Shown one piece after another: positions 37,099-47,270 of a stretch of DNA of 64,000 bases. The stretch is taken from positions 434,001 to 498,000 of the forward strand of contig JBHJGZ010000001.1 in the NCBI GenBank assembly GCA_050331295.1. The letters run 5' to 3'. The notes under the pieces were generated by a model. It worked only from the letters and a program-made list of their open reading frames with translations, made no database searches and had not been told where the DNA came from. Position numbers and translations under genes: made by a program. Every line of letters starts with the position of its first letter. Positions within the stretch are counted from its first letter, which is position 1. The stretch comes from Kuafuiihalomonas sp050331295 (GTDB lineage Bacteria > Myxococcota > Kuafuiibacteriia > Kuafuiibacteriales > Kuafuiibacteriaceae).

Positions 37099-38448
37099 CT
37101 ACTTCAGGGTGACGAGCTCTTCCGCCGCGGTGGGATGGATGGCCACGGTGCGATCGAGATCCGCCTTCGTCGCGCCCATGCGCACCGCCACTGCGAATCC
37201 CTGGATCATCTCGTCGGCGCCGATACCGATCACGTGGATACCCACCACCTTCTCCTGCGCGCCGGCCACGATCACCTTCATGGCGGTCTTGGGCTTTCGC
37301 TCCGTCAGGGCGTGATAGAGGTTCGTGAATCGGGTTGAGTAGCACTTGACGCCGTCCGAGCCCCACATTTCGTGGGCTTCGTCCTCGGTCAGACCCACGG
37401 TCCCGATGGGCGGGTGGCTGAAGACCACCGTCGCGATGTTGGTATAGTCGAGGCGCGCTTCCGGCTCCCGACCGAACACGCGGTCCGCAAGTCGCCTTCC
37501 AGCCGCAATGGCCACGGGCGTCAGCTGATGGGTTCCGATGATGTCGCCGACCGCGTACACGTTGGGCACGTTCGTGTTCTGCCACGGGTCCACCACCACA
37601 TGGCCGAGGTTGTCCTGCTCGATCCCCGTCTTCTCCAGACCCAGATTCTCCACGTTGGGGACTCGGCCCACCGCCCACAGCACGCAGTCGAAGCCCCCCA
37701 TCCTCCGGCCGTCCGCGGTGTGGATACACATGGTGCCGTCGGCTTCCTTTTCGAGCTCGGTCACGCCGCCGCAGGCGTCTACCGCGATGCCTTGCTCCAC
37801 CATGTGCTCGAGGAGCGCTTCCCGAAGCATGGAGTCGAAGCGCCGAAGGGGGTGCTCGTCCCGGGTCAGCATGGTGACGTCGGAGCCGAGACTCTGAAAG
37901 ACGCCGGCGAGCTCCACCGCGATGTAGCCGGCGCCGATCACCGCCACCCGCTTGGGCTGCGCCTCCAGCTCGAAGAATCCATCGGAGGTGATCCCGTACT
38001 CCTTGCCCGGGACGTCCAGGATCCGCGGCCGGGTTCCGGTGGCGATCAGAACGTGCCGTCCACGTATCTGTTCGCCGTTCACCTCGACGGTGTAGGGGTC
38101 GACGAATCGAGCCCAGCCCCGAATCTCTTCCACGCCGTCCGCGTCCAGGTTCCGCCGATAGATGTCGTTCAGACGCTGGACGTAGGCGTCGCGCTTTCGC
38201 TTCACCAGCGCCCAGTCGATGGGGGCGGACCGGATGTCGAAGCCGTAGTCCGGCGCGTCGTGCACGGCTTCGGCGATACTGGCTGCGTTCCACATCACCT
38301 TCTTGGGCACGCAGCCCACGTTGACGCATGTGCCCCCCAACGGACCGCCTTCCACCACCGCCGCCTTGGCGCCATATCGGGCGGCCCGTCGAGCCGAGGC
38401 CAGACCTCCGCTTCCACCGCCGATCACCAAGTAGTCGAATTCGCGCAT
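37099..38448 (-). CDS. gor: Glutathione-disulfide reductase
   Basis: 449 residues. FAD-binding G-G-G-S-G-G lies near residue 10; the redox-active pair is C-V-N-V-G-C (Cys41, Cys46), as in glutathione reductases. The NADPH domain has G-A-G-Y-I-A-V-E near 175. H-P-P-I-G-T-V-G-L-T-E near 345 and the C-terminal H-P-T-A-A-E-E provide the dimer-interface catalytic His/Glu. It reduces oxidised glutathione in the cytoplasm. Trypanothione reductase-like and mercuric reductases are less likely, as they have C-V-N-x-x-C with different C-termini. Divergent from a glycosyltransferase gene with 119 bp between starts. Confidence 0.93.
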   Translation of the reverse strand: MREFDYLVIGGGSGGLASARRAARYGAKAAVVEGGPLGGTCVNVGCVPKKVMWNAASIAEAVHDAPDYGFDIRSAPIDWALVKRKRDAYVQRLNDIYRRNLDADGVEEIRGWARFVDPYTVEVNGEQIRGRHVLIATGTRPRILDVPGKEYGITSDGFFELEAQPKRVAVIGAGYIAVELAGVFQSLGSDVTMLTRDEHPLRRFDSMLREALLEHMVEQGIAVDACGGVTELEKEADGTMCIHTADGRRMGGFDCVLWAVGRVPNVENLGLEKTGIEQDNLGHVVVDPWQNTNVPNVYAVGDIIGTHQLTPVAIAAGRRLADRVFGREPEARLDYTNIATVVFSHPPIGTVGLTEDEAHEMWGSDGVKCYSTRFTNLYHALTERKPKTAMKVIVAGAQEKVVGIHVIGIGADEMIQGFAVAVRMGATKADLDRTVAIHPTAAEELVTLK

Positions 38449-38567
38449 GGATTGGCGCTACCACGGTCCGACCGACCTGATGAGCGGATGTGGCGCATTG
38501 GTTTCCGAGTGCGGCCCGGATGCGGCCAGCGCTTGATTCCTCGCTCCTCCACCGCCAGGCCTTTCGG

Positions 38568-39755
38568 ATGCGCCGGCTCCTGGTCATCGCTTACTTCTTT
38601 CCGCCCCTCGGGGGCGGTGGGGTTCAGCGTACCGCCGCCTTCGTGCGGCACTGGCCCGATTTCGGCTGGTTTCCCGTGGTGCTGACCGGGCGTCTTCAGG
38701 ACTACTGGGCGTGGGATCAGACCCTGGCCGAAGGGCTTTCCGCCGAGGTCCACCGGGTAGAGGGTCGGGTGGAGCGCCTTCAGCCGCTGCTGCGGAGGAT
38801 GGCCCGAGGCTCCTTCCGCCGGATGTACGAGTGGGCCTGGTTTCCGGACGAACGCATCGGTTGGAAGGGGGCTGCGGTCCGGGCCGCGAAGCGCCTTCAC
38901 AAGGCGCAGCGGTTCGATGCGATTTACAGCACGGGGGCACCTTGGACCAACCACTTGGTGGCCCGAGCGCTCAAGCGAAGCTGGGGGTGTCGGTGGGTGG
39001 CGGATTTCCGGGACCCGTGGACCGAGAACCCGTCGGAGCGAAGGCCGCCGTGGCTGCAGGCGCTTCACCACCGCCAGGAAGCCACCGTCCACGCCGAAGC
39101 CGACGCGATCTTGGCCAACACCTCGGGACAGGCGGACCGGCTCCGGTCCCGCTTCGAGCCCCAGGGCCGGATCGAAGTCGTGCCCAACGGGTACGAGGAG
39201 CAGGACTTCGAAGGATTGGCCGATGTTCCGGCGCGGAGCGGAAGCCTCGGCTACGCCGGCTCGTTCTATCGGGACTATCGGCCCGACGCTTTGTTTCGGG
39301 CGCTGGCCGCGCTGGAGCGCCCCCCGAAGACCCTCGAGCTGGTGGGCAACGTGGGCCGGGGCGAAGGGTGGCCCGCGACCCTTCCCGTCCAGGCCCATGG
39401 CGTGTGCACCCATCGTCGAAGCCTCGAGATCTTGGCCGGTTGCGCAGGCCTGTTTGCGGTCCTGCCGGAGCGACCCGGTACCGAACGATGGATACCTCAA
39501 AAGCTCTACGTCTATCTTCGCCTCGGCAAGCCGGTGCTTTGGATGGGCCCCGACGGCGAGGCGTGGCGTCTGCTTCATCGAGCGAGTCCGGTTCACCTTC
39601 GTCTGTCGTCGGTGCGTCCGGACCTCGGGCGCCTTCAAGCGTGGCTCGACCAACTCCCGCCTCGGGCCGACAACGATGCTGAATGGGTGAAGCGCTTCGA
39701 CCGTCGGATCCATGCCCGGCAGGTGGCCGACCTTTTGAAAGACCTGGTGGGCTAA
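38568..39755 (+). CDS. Glycosyltransferase, GT4-like
   Basis: 395 residues from ATG 38568 (frame open from 38490, but this ATG begins the M-R-R-L-L-V-I-A-Y-F-F-P-P strand typical of the family). G-G-G-G-V-Q-R is the acceptor loop. F-R-D-P-W-T near 147 and I-P-Q-K-L-Y-V-Y-L-R-L-G-K-P-V-L near 310 are typical of the GT4 subfamily used in cell-surface glycans. It stands alone, away from the main polysaccharide locus, so its product is uncertain. Its stop shares four bases with the convergent lipoprotein gene. Confidence 0.85.
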   Translation: MRRLLVIAYFFPPLGGGGVQRTAAFVRHWPDFGWFPVVLTGRLQDYWAWDQTLAEGLSAEVHRVEGRVERLQPLLRRMARGSFRRMYEWAWFPDERIGWKGAAVRAAKRLHKAQRFDAIYSTGAPWTNHLVARALKRSWGCRWVADFRDPWTENPSERRPPWLQALHHRQEATVHAEADAILANTSGQADRLRSRFEPQGRIEVVPNGYEEQDFEGLADVPARSGSLGYAGSFYRDYRPDALFRALAALERPPKTLELVGNVGRGEGWPATLPVQAHGVCTHRRSLEILAGCAGLFAVLPERPGTERWIPQKLYVYLRLGKPVLWMGPDGEAWRLLHRASPVHLRLSSVRPDLGRLQAWLDQLPPRADNDAEWVKRFDRRIHARQVADLLKDLVG

Positions 39756-40285
39756 GGCTCTTCGGTCCGGGCCGTCTTCATCTGCGCCACGCCGGGGACG
39801 GGTCCGCCACTCAGACGGACCAGGGCTTCCTGAATCGTGATCCGACAGGAGGGGTCGCGGATCCGGAACGCGCTGAGGAGGGCCTCCGCCGCTTCCGGAT
39901 GCCCCGCTTGCTCCCACACCGAAGCCGCGTTCTCGTAGGCCAAGCACCGACTCGCTCGGTAAGCGCCCTCATGTTCGCTGGGTGCCGAACCGATCAAGCC
40001 GTAGGCGACGTCCACGAACCCGGCCGCCGCCTTCGGCACGTCTCCTTGGGCGAAGGCGGTGGTGGAGGTGGCCCACAGCGCTCGGGCTCGGGCGTAGGCC
40101 TCGGGCACGGCGGATGCTTCCGCCATGCTTCCCGTCTCTTCGGTTCCGATCAGCAAGGGCATGGAGCCCTCATGCCGAAGACGCGCCGACGAGGGGAGAG
40201 GGTGGTCCCAGTGAGTTCTCGGAGAGGACCAACACGCGGCCAGAAGCGTCGTCGCAGCTCCCCATGTCAGCGCTGGTCTGCGCAT
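39752..40285 (-). CDS. Small lipoprotein of unknown function
   Basis: 177 residues from ATG 40285, giving a basic start, a hydrophobic run and the lipobox L-L-A-A-C (Cys near 17). A longer frame from 40354 would place the signal internally. After a polar region the protein is helical, with alternating A-x-x-L-W and A-x-S-V-W-E-Q-A-G-H-P-E-A-A-E-A-L-L, which looks like one or two TPR-like helical hairpins. No family assigned. It is divergent from the redoxin-fold lipoprotein gene (92-bp gap) and convergent with the glycosyltransferase. Confidence 0.7.
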   Translation of the reverse strand: MRRPALTWGAATTLLAACWSSPRTHWDHPLPSSARLRHEGSMPLLIGTEETGSMAEASAVPEAYARARALWATSTTAFAQGDVPKAAAGFVDVAYGLIGSAPSEHEGAYRASRCLAYENAASVWEQAGHPEAAEALLSAFRIRDPSCRITIQEALVRLSGGPVPGVAQMKTARTEEP

Positions 40286-40377
40286 GAGTGCGGACGGGTA
40301 GCCCTTCTTCTCGGCAAAGTGAACGCAAGTTTCGCGGCAGACTTTCCTTTCCATCGCGTTTATCGGAGTTCCGCACG

Positions 40378-40950
40378 GTGTGCGCTTTGATCGGTCGCGT
40401 GATCTCGGGATGGGCCATGGTCATGGCGCTCGTGGCCTTCTCGGGATGCGCTCATCGCGCCCACCGAAAGGCGGCTTCCGTGGCCATGGGGGACCGTCTC
40501 GACTTTCGGGTGACGACGCGCGACGGTCAGAAGCTCAAAACGGAGGATCTGGAGCACAACCTGGTCCTGATCGACATGTGGTCCAGCGATGGAGGCACGC
40601 AACCCGCGTTGGCACACCTCGCGGACCTCTATACGCGCCTCGGGGCCCACGGCCTGGAGGTCGTGTCGGTGGCGGCCGACCCCGACCGGGAAGCGGCGGA
40701 GGCAGCATTGGCCACCGTCGAGGTTCCCTACCGGCTCATCTTCGACCCCGAACGATTGTTTCCACGGCGTCTGGGACTGAGCCAGCTTCCGAGCTTCGTC
40801 ATTCTCGATGGGTATGGCCGTGTCGTGCACGTGCAGGAGGGCTATCGGGAAGAGCTGTGGAAAGTGGAGTGGGTGGTGCGCAAGGGACTCGAGATGAACC
40901 TTCATGGCCGAGCTCGAGCCATCGCGCCGGCCTCTCTGTCGGTTCAGTGA
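40378..40950 (+). CDS. Redoxin-fold (TlpA-like) lipoprotein without redox cysteines
   Basis: 190 residues from the GTG at 40378, chosen because CGGAG lies 9 nt upstream. A signal peptide ends A-F-S-G-C (Cys near 24). The mature part follows the TlpA/AhpC pattern: a beta strand L-V-L-I-D-M-W-S-S near 62-70, a later L-P-S-F-V-I-L-D-G-Y-G with the conserved cis-Pro, and V-x-x-x-G-Y. Where TlpA proteins have W-C-x-x-C, it reads W-S-S-D-G-G-T-Q-P, so both cysteines are missing. It cannot act as a thiol oxidoreductase by the normal mechanism; a binding or structural role is more likely. Confidence 0.8.
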   Translation: MCALIGRVISGWAMVMALVAFSGCAHRAHRKAASVAMGDRLDFRVTTRDGQKLKTEDLEHNLVLIDMWSSDGGTQPALAHLADLYTRLGAHGLEVVSVAADPDREAAEAALATVEVPYRLIFDPERLFPRRLGLSQLPSFVILDGYGRVVHVQEGYREELWKVEWVVRKGLEMNLHGRARAIAPASLSVQ

Positions 40951-40970
40951 TTCTCCGCCGAATTTGAACC

Positions 40971-40985
40971 CGAATCGCCGATTCG
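40971..40985. promoter_or_regulatory. 15-bp palindrome upstream of pckA
   Basis: CGAATCG-C-CGATTCG is perfect, with one central base, 40 nt before the pckA start and 21 nt after the preceding stop. A candidate operator or short terminator-like hairpin. Confidence 0.35.
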
Positions 40986-41024
40986 GCCGTGGTCACGCGC
41001 CGCCGCTTTCGGTAACACTGGAGC

Positions 41025-42601
<1,577 letters not shown>

Positions 42602-42605
<4 letters not shown>

Positions 42606-43459
42606 AGCGTCATCGCCCGCAGCCGGTCTCGGTGAAGAGAGAAGCTGTCGAGCATGAAGCCCACCAAACCGGGCTGGTTGAACACGACCCGGCCGCTCAC
42701 GGTATAGCGTTCAACGCCCGGTACCTGTAGCACCAGCGTCTTCTGGGCCCCCACCTTCATCGGCTCAGACCGCACCACGAGTCCTCCATGCTCGATGTGA
42801 CTCTCATGCTGGGCCCGGTAGGCGTCCTTCGAACCAAAGCGAACCGAGTAGCCGTTCCGTCCCAAGGTGGGCACCGGATCCTTGGGGTCGATGGGCTCCT
42901 CGTCTTCTTCTTCCAACCTGCCGGCGGGCTGCTGCAATCCGAGCTGCGCGCGTGCGACGTCGAAGGAAGAGCGCTCCGGGCCGGCGGCTGGGCCTTCTGA
43001 ACCCTCGGTCCCCGATACTGGGGAAGGGATGGGGGTTTCGGCGCCGAAGCGGTCGTCGCCGTCGGGTCGGGCCACGGGCGTCAATCCGATGTCGGTCTCG
43101 GGCTCGATGTCGAAGTCCAGGTCCTCGGGGTGATCGGAGTAGGCTTCGCTGTTGGTGATCTCGCGCCACACATCGGCATCGACCGCGGGGGACGCGACAA
43201 CGTGGGCGTGGGGCTGGGCCTGGTAGATGGCATCCTCCAGGAGTTCGTCGGGTTGAAAGGTCAGGAGCACGCCGCGGGGGTCGAAGCTGACGAGCGCGAC
43301 CTCGGCCCGCGCGGTATGGTCGAACAGAGCCAGGACCACTTCGTCCTGAAACTCCAGAGGCTGCGCCGTGTGAATGAAGACGCTGCGCGCGCTCAGATTG
43401 CTGATGTCCGCCACGAACGAGCGCCCGGCAGACGTTGTCACCATGGCGTGCAAGGCCAT
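42602..43459 (-). CDS. PilZ-type protein, N-terminus possibly lost
   Basis: 285 residues from ATG 43459. An N-terminal beta-rich PilZ-like segment (D-I-S-N-L-S-A-R-S-V-F-I near 20) is followed by an acidic, disordered middle (about 100-200) and a second PilZ-like segment (G-G-L-V-V-R-S-E, then V-S-G-R-V-V-F-N-Q near the end). Upstream of the ATG, the same frame reads R-V-A-V-R, a standard R-x-x-x-R c-di-GMP motif, up to a TGA at 43496-43498, but no ATG, GTG or TTG lies in it. Either initiation is non-canonical or a mutation has cut off the true start. It lies 112 nt after mcr on the same strand. c-di-GMP binding is thus uncertain. Confidence 0.65.
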
Positions 43460-43513
43460 CCGGGAACGTACGGCTACTCGATGTCGGCAGGTGTTTCAAG
43501 CGACCGATGCCTA

Positions 43514-43532
43514 CACGGGGTCATGCCCCGTG
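43514..43532 (-). terminator. Hairpin downstream of mcr
   Basis: CACGGGG-TCATG-CCCCGTG is a perfect 7-bp stem with a 5-nt loop, 40 nt after the mcr stop and about 55 nt ahead of the PilZ-type start. No T-run follows on the minus strand. Confidence 0.45.
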
Positions 43533-43571
43533 CAGGATTTCGAAAAGAATGAAGGTGGGTGTCGGAGCGCG

Positions 43572-46500
43572 TCAGACGGTGACGGCGTTTCCGCGATAGA
43601 TGCGGGAGAGGTAGCGGCTTTCTTTCGGGCTGGGGGCCGCGATCGAGCACTGGAGCACCGCCGCGACGAAGCGCTCCATCTCTTCGTGCACTTCGCTGTC
43701 GGTGCTCGGCTCCTCGGTTCGGGCTCGCCGCGTGAGTTGAACCTGATTGACGGCTGGAATCGTCGGCAACCGTTCCCCTTCGACACCCAACGTCACCGTG
43801 AAGGCATGGAGGGAGTTTTTGACGAACAACGCCAGCGCGAACTCCTCCCGAGTCGACGCCCGAGACGTGTCGGGTGTGACCAAGACAATCTGACAGCTGT
43901 CTTGCAGAGCAGCCCGTTTGGCGACCCGGAAATGGTGCGTCAATTGGTCATCGATCACCTGCGCAAACTCATCCCGAGAGAGCACCCGGTCCCAGCTCTT
44001 GTGGGCTTCGGCGCTCAGGGGATTGAGGGGCAAGCGATTGAACGGCGTGGAAACCACGACGTGGACACCGTCCTTCATCTCGGCCATCGCTTCAGCCAGC
44101 GCCGACTCGACGTCGGTCTTTACCAGGTGGACCGAAACGGGGGCGGGCCCGCCGAGAGACGCCTTGTGGCGGATCGCGTGGGCCACGTCGTTCGATTGCG
44201 TGACCAGGGCGATGTGGGCCGCACCGAGGCTCGCGTACGCCCGGGCTAGCTCTCCGAGCTCCTCCTTCATGCACTCGCCGATGATGATGACGTTCTTCTT
44301 CTCCAGCTTTTGAAGATCTTCTCGGCCTGGATGAAGCACCAGCTCACCTTCCGTGACCGACCGCTCGAACTTCAGTCCGCCGGATGGGTGGTAGGCATCA
44401 CCGGAGACGATTTCGTCCGCCAGGTAGAATACCGTCGACAACGCTACCTGCTCGTCGGTCGGCATTTTGTGAAGGTGAAGACGGTCGATGATTCCTTGAC
44501 CGATCTTCTCCGCCTCTTCGTCCACCTCTGTCTTCGAGAAGAAGGGAACCGGGCCGTCGTCGAAGGCTTCCAAGAATCGAGCCGCGGTGTCCCAGTCGAT
44601 GAGGGAGCCGAGCACCAATCGCTTCATCAGCTTGGGAGCGATGGCGCCGCTCATCAAATACTGAGAGGAAATCATCTGCGGGTCGCTTTGGCTCAGCCGC
44701 TGGACGATCTTTCGCAGGGCGGGGGGGGCGTCGCGCCACTGGGACAGGGCGTCGACTCGGTTGATGGCGAGGTGTTGCAAGAAGGCGGAGACGTCGGCCC
44801 CGGTTCGGGCCGAATCCAGGATTGCGGCGTGAACCATGTTCAGGCGCTTGTTCTCCAGAATCAGCCGACCTCTCCGGGCGAACAGACCGGGACGTCCTTC
44901 GGTACCGCGCAGACGCTCCCCATCCACCGGGCCCGGGGCAATGGAGTTGATCTGGATTTCCGGACCCAAGTGCCGCGAAAGGATCTCCGCCAGGGCACGC
45001 TGACCGGCCTTGGACACCGAATAGTCCGAGCGGTTGGGATAGGCGACGGCGAGATACTTTTCGCCTCCAAAGTAGCTGGAGATGTTCAGAATCTTACCCT
45101 CTCCGCGGGCCTTCATCAGGGGGCTGTACTTCAGGATCAGGGAGTAGTTGGACGTCAGGTTGGTTTCGAGGGTGCGATTCCAAGCGTCGACGTCCATGTC
45201 CACGACCATCTCTTCGGCCCCCGCGATGCCCGCGTTGTTGATCAGGATATCGACGTGCCCGAAGAGCTTCACCGAGTGCTGAAACAGCTCTTCCAGCGCC
45301 TCTTCGCTCCCCACGTCGATATTGGGCATCACGAACACCCGCTGTTCCGGCTCGGGGTAGCCGATCTCGTTCAGTTCTTCGACGAGCTCTTTCCGCGCTT
45401 CTTCCAGGCTGACGGGGTTTCGGGCCGAGAGGAGAATCTTGGCCCCGGCAAAGGCCAGATAGCGGCCCAGCTGAAGACCGATGCCCCCGCTGGCGCCGGT
45501 GATCACTGCGGTACGACCTTGGTGGAGGCCCGGCAGCACCCGCTTGATCCCCAGCGGCATGCCGGATTTGCCGGTGGCGCCCTTGATGCTGTCCGGCACC
45601 CACAGGTTGATGGCATCCATGCGGCGCACCCGATTGGTCAGAGTTGTGGTCCAGTCGGTGGAAAAGCTCAGGTTCTGGGGCTCCGAGTTGTTGTACCGCA
45701 CCAGCTGGTTTGGAACGCAGGCCCACTTGCGATTCCCAGCAGTTACGTCGTGCGCTTCCTCTTGGCGCCAGACCCGGATCAATGCCTCGACCGCGGCTCG
45801 ATTGACGTCGTTGAGGTGGTTTCCTTGGCCGTCGTCGCTGTTGGTGACGAAGGTGATGGCGGGGGCTTGATCCAATGAAGACCACCGCTCGAGGAGGTTG
45901 GCGATGGCCGAGCTGAAGGCGACGGTGGCCACCACTTCGTCCTGCAAAAAGGTGTCGACCTCGGCGTCGGACATTTCGCTGAGCGCGGTCCGGCGGCTGG
46001 AGTTGTCCTTGGCCGGCAGGATGATCACGCCGTCCAGTCTCCCGTAGCGGTCCTCCAGAAACTGCATCGACCGCTCCACCGAATCTTTCTTCGAGGGATC
46101 GCAGAGCAGGAGAGGAAGCGGTGACTCGTCATCGTGCTCGATCTGTGCGCGAGCCCGCTCGAGGGACGGAAGGTCGCGGAAGGCCAGCACGACCTCCGCG
46201 CCGTGAAGGCGATGCTTGGAGGTAAAGGCGAGGGCTTCCGGAATGTTGCGACCGGCCATCACCAAGACGACTTTGCCCCGCAGGTCCACCAGACGTCGGT
46301 CCGGCCAGGAGACCAGTTTGGACCGGCTCTGCGCCGGCACCTGCATTCCGTTGGTCACCTCGAAGGCGTGGCCGGAAAAGGCCGACGAGTCCCTCGAAGC
46401 CAGCCACGCTACGGTTCCGGCCAGATCTTCGGGAGTCGGATTCTCCATGCCCGTCTCGTCGGACTCGGGGCTGGTCCGACGAAGGATCATCAGGTCTTTG

Positions 46501-47270
46501 AAGCCTTTGGCGCTCGTGCCGGGCTCCAGCGACCGGAGCGAGTCCATGTTCGCAAACACCTCGTCGGTTTCCGCGGACTCGATGGGTCCCGGAAACACCG
46601 TATTCACGCGGATGGCGCGGTCCGTGAGGCCGAGCTCGCGGGCCAAGCCCAAAGACAACGCGTTGAGCCCGGACTTGGAGACCACGTAGGGAATCATTCC
46701 GAAGTACTCGGTCCGCGAGAAAATGGACGAGATGTTCACGATGGACCCACCCGGCTGGATGTCGTTCACCGCTGCTCGCACCAGGTTCCAGGGGCCTCCG
46801 AGGAGCTTTCGGGCGGTGTCCAGCATGGTTTCCGTTTCCTGACACTCAGCCAGATCGGCGCCGGTGAACGGGATCTTCTTCAGCTGCACCCGCGACCCCG
46901 AAATGCCCGCATCGGTCACCAAGCTATGGATGGGACCCAGCTGCTCGACCACGGTCCGGATCGCCTTCCGACAGGACTCGGGGTCAGCCGGCTGAACAGG
47001 CACCGTCAGAATACGACCCGCGTCGAATCCTTGGGAGCTCAGCTCATGAACCAGTGCATCCAGTTCCTCTTGGCTTTCACCCATGATGGCCAGGCGCGCG
47101 CCCTCCCGCAGCATTCGTCGCGCCATGTACCTTCCCGTGGCGCCGACGCTGCCGGCCAGCACCACCACCTGGTCCCGAAGACGCGGCGGAAGGCCCGTCA
47201 CCATCAGGTTCTCCCGCGGAACCGAAATCGGTCCGTTGGAGGTCAAAGAAGTTCCGGATTCCATACTCAT
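43572..47270 (-). CDS. mcr: Bifunctional malonyl-CoA reductase (3-hydroxypropionate forming)
   Basis: 1,232 residues; the Chloroflexus aurantiacus enzyme, as I recall it, has about 1,220 and is collinear throughout. There are four SDR-like segments. SDR1 has a glycine pattern A-G-S-V-G-A-T-G (39-46) and Y-V-V-S-K (195-199), followed by R-V-N-T-V-F-P-G-P-I-E-S. SDR3 has T-G-A-S-G-G-I-G (591-598), I-N-N-A-G-I-A-G and Y-S-V-S-K (750-754). SDR2 and SDR4 lack Y-x-x-x-K. The ends match too: Q-L-T-H-H-F-R-V-A, L-T-R-R-A-R and the C-terminal A-V-T-V. In the known enzyme the C-terminal half reduces malonyl-CoA to malonate semialdehyde and the N-terminal half reduces that to 3-hydroxypropionate, using 2 NADPH in total. 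Its start overlaps the pcs stop by 4 nt. Confidence 0.95.
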   Translation of the reverse strand: MSMESGTSLTSNGPISVPRENLMVTGLPPRLRDQVVVLAGSVGATGRYMARRMLREGARLAIMGESQEELDALVHELSSQGFDAGRILTVPVQPADPESCRKAIRTVVEQLGPIHSLVTDAGISGSRVQLKKIPFTGADLAECQETETMLDTARKLLGGPWNLVRAAVNDIQPGGSIVNISSIFSRTEYFGMIPYVVSKSGLNALSLGLARELGLTDRAIRVNTVFPGPIESAETDEVFANMDSLRSLEPGTSAKGFKDLMILRRTSPESDETGMENPTPEDLAGTVAWLASRDSSAFSGHAFEVTNGMQVPAQSRSKLVSWPDRRLVDLRGKVVLVMAGRNIPEALAFTSKHRLHGAEVVLAFRDLPSLERARAQIEHDDESPLPLLLCDPSKKDSVERSMQFLEDRYGRLDGVIILPAKDNSSRRTALSEMSDAEVDTFLQDEVVATVAFSSAIANLLERWSSLDQAPAITFVTNSDDGQGNHLNDVNRAAVEALIRVWRQEEAHDVTAGNRKWACVPNQLVRYNNSEPQNLSFSTDWTTTLTNRVRRMDAINLWVPDSIKGATGKSGMPLGIKRVLPGLHQGRTAVITGASGGIGLQLGRYLAFAGAKILLSARNPVSLEEARKELVEELNEIGYPEPEQRVFVMPNIDVGSEEALEELFQHSVKLFGHVDILINNAGIAGAEEMVVDMDVDAWNRTLETNLTSNYSLILKYSPLMKARGEGKILNISSYFGGEKYLAVAYPNRSDYSVSKAGQRALAEILSRHLGPEIQINSIAPGPVDGERLRGTEGRPGLFARRGRLILENKRLNMVHAAILDSARTGADVSAFLQHLAINRVDALSQWRDAPPALRKIVQRLSQSDPQMISSQYLMSGAIAPKLMKRLVLGSLIDWDTAARFLEAFDDGPVPFFSKTEVDEEAEKIGQGIIDRLHLHKMPTDEQVALSTVFYLADEIVSGDAYHPSGGLKFERSVTEGELVLHPGREDLQKLEKKNVIIIGECMKEELGELARAYASLGAAHIALVTQSNDVAHAIRHKASLGGPAPVSVHLVKTDVESALAEAMAEMKDGVHVVVSTPFNRLPLNPLSAEAHKSWDRVLSRDEFAQVIDDQLTHHFRVAKRAALQDSCQIVLVTPDTSRASTREEFALALFVKNSLHAFTVTLGVEGERLPTIPAVNQVQLTRRARTEEPSTDSEVHEEMERFVAAVLQCSIAAPSPKESRYLSRIYRGNAVTV

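Noticed and set aside
43572..47270. Possible polyketide-synthase-type ketoreductase array
   Set aside because: No ketosynthase, acyltransferase or carrier domains are present, and the order and ends match malonyl-CoA reductase along the whole length.
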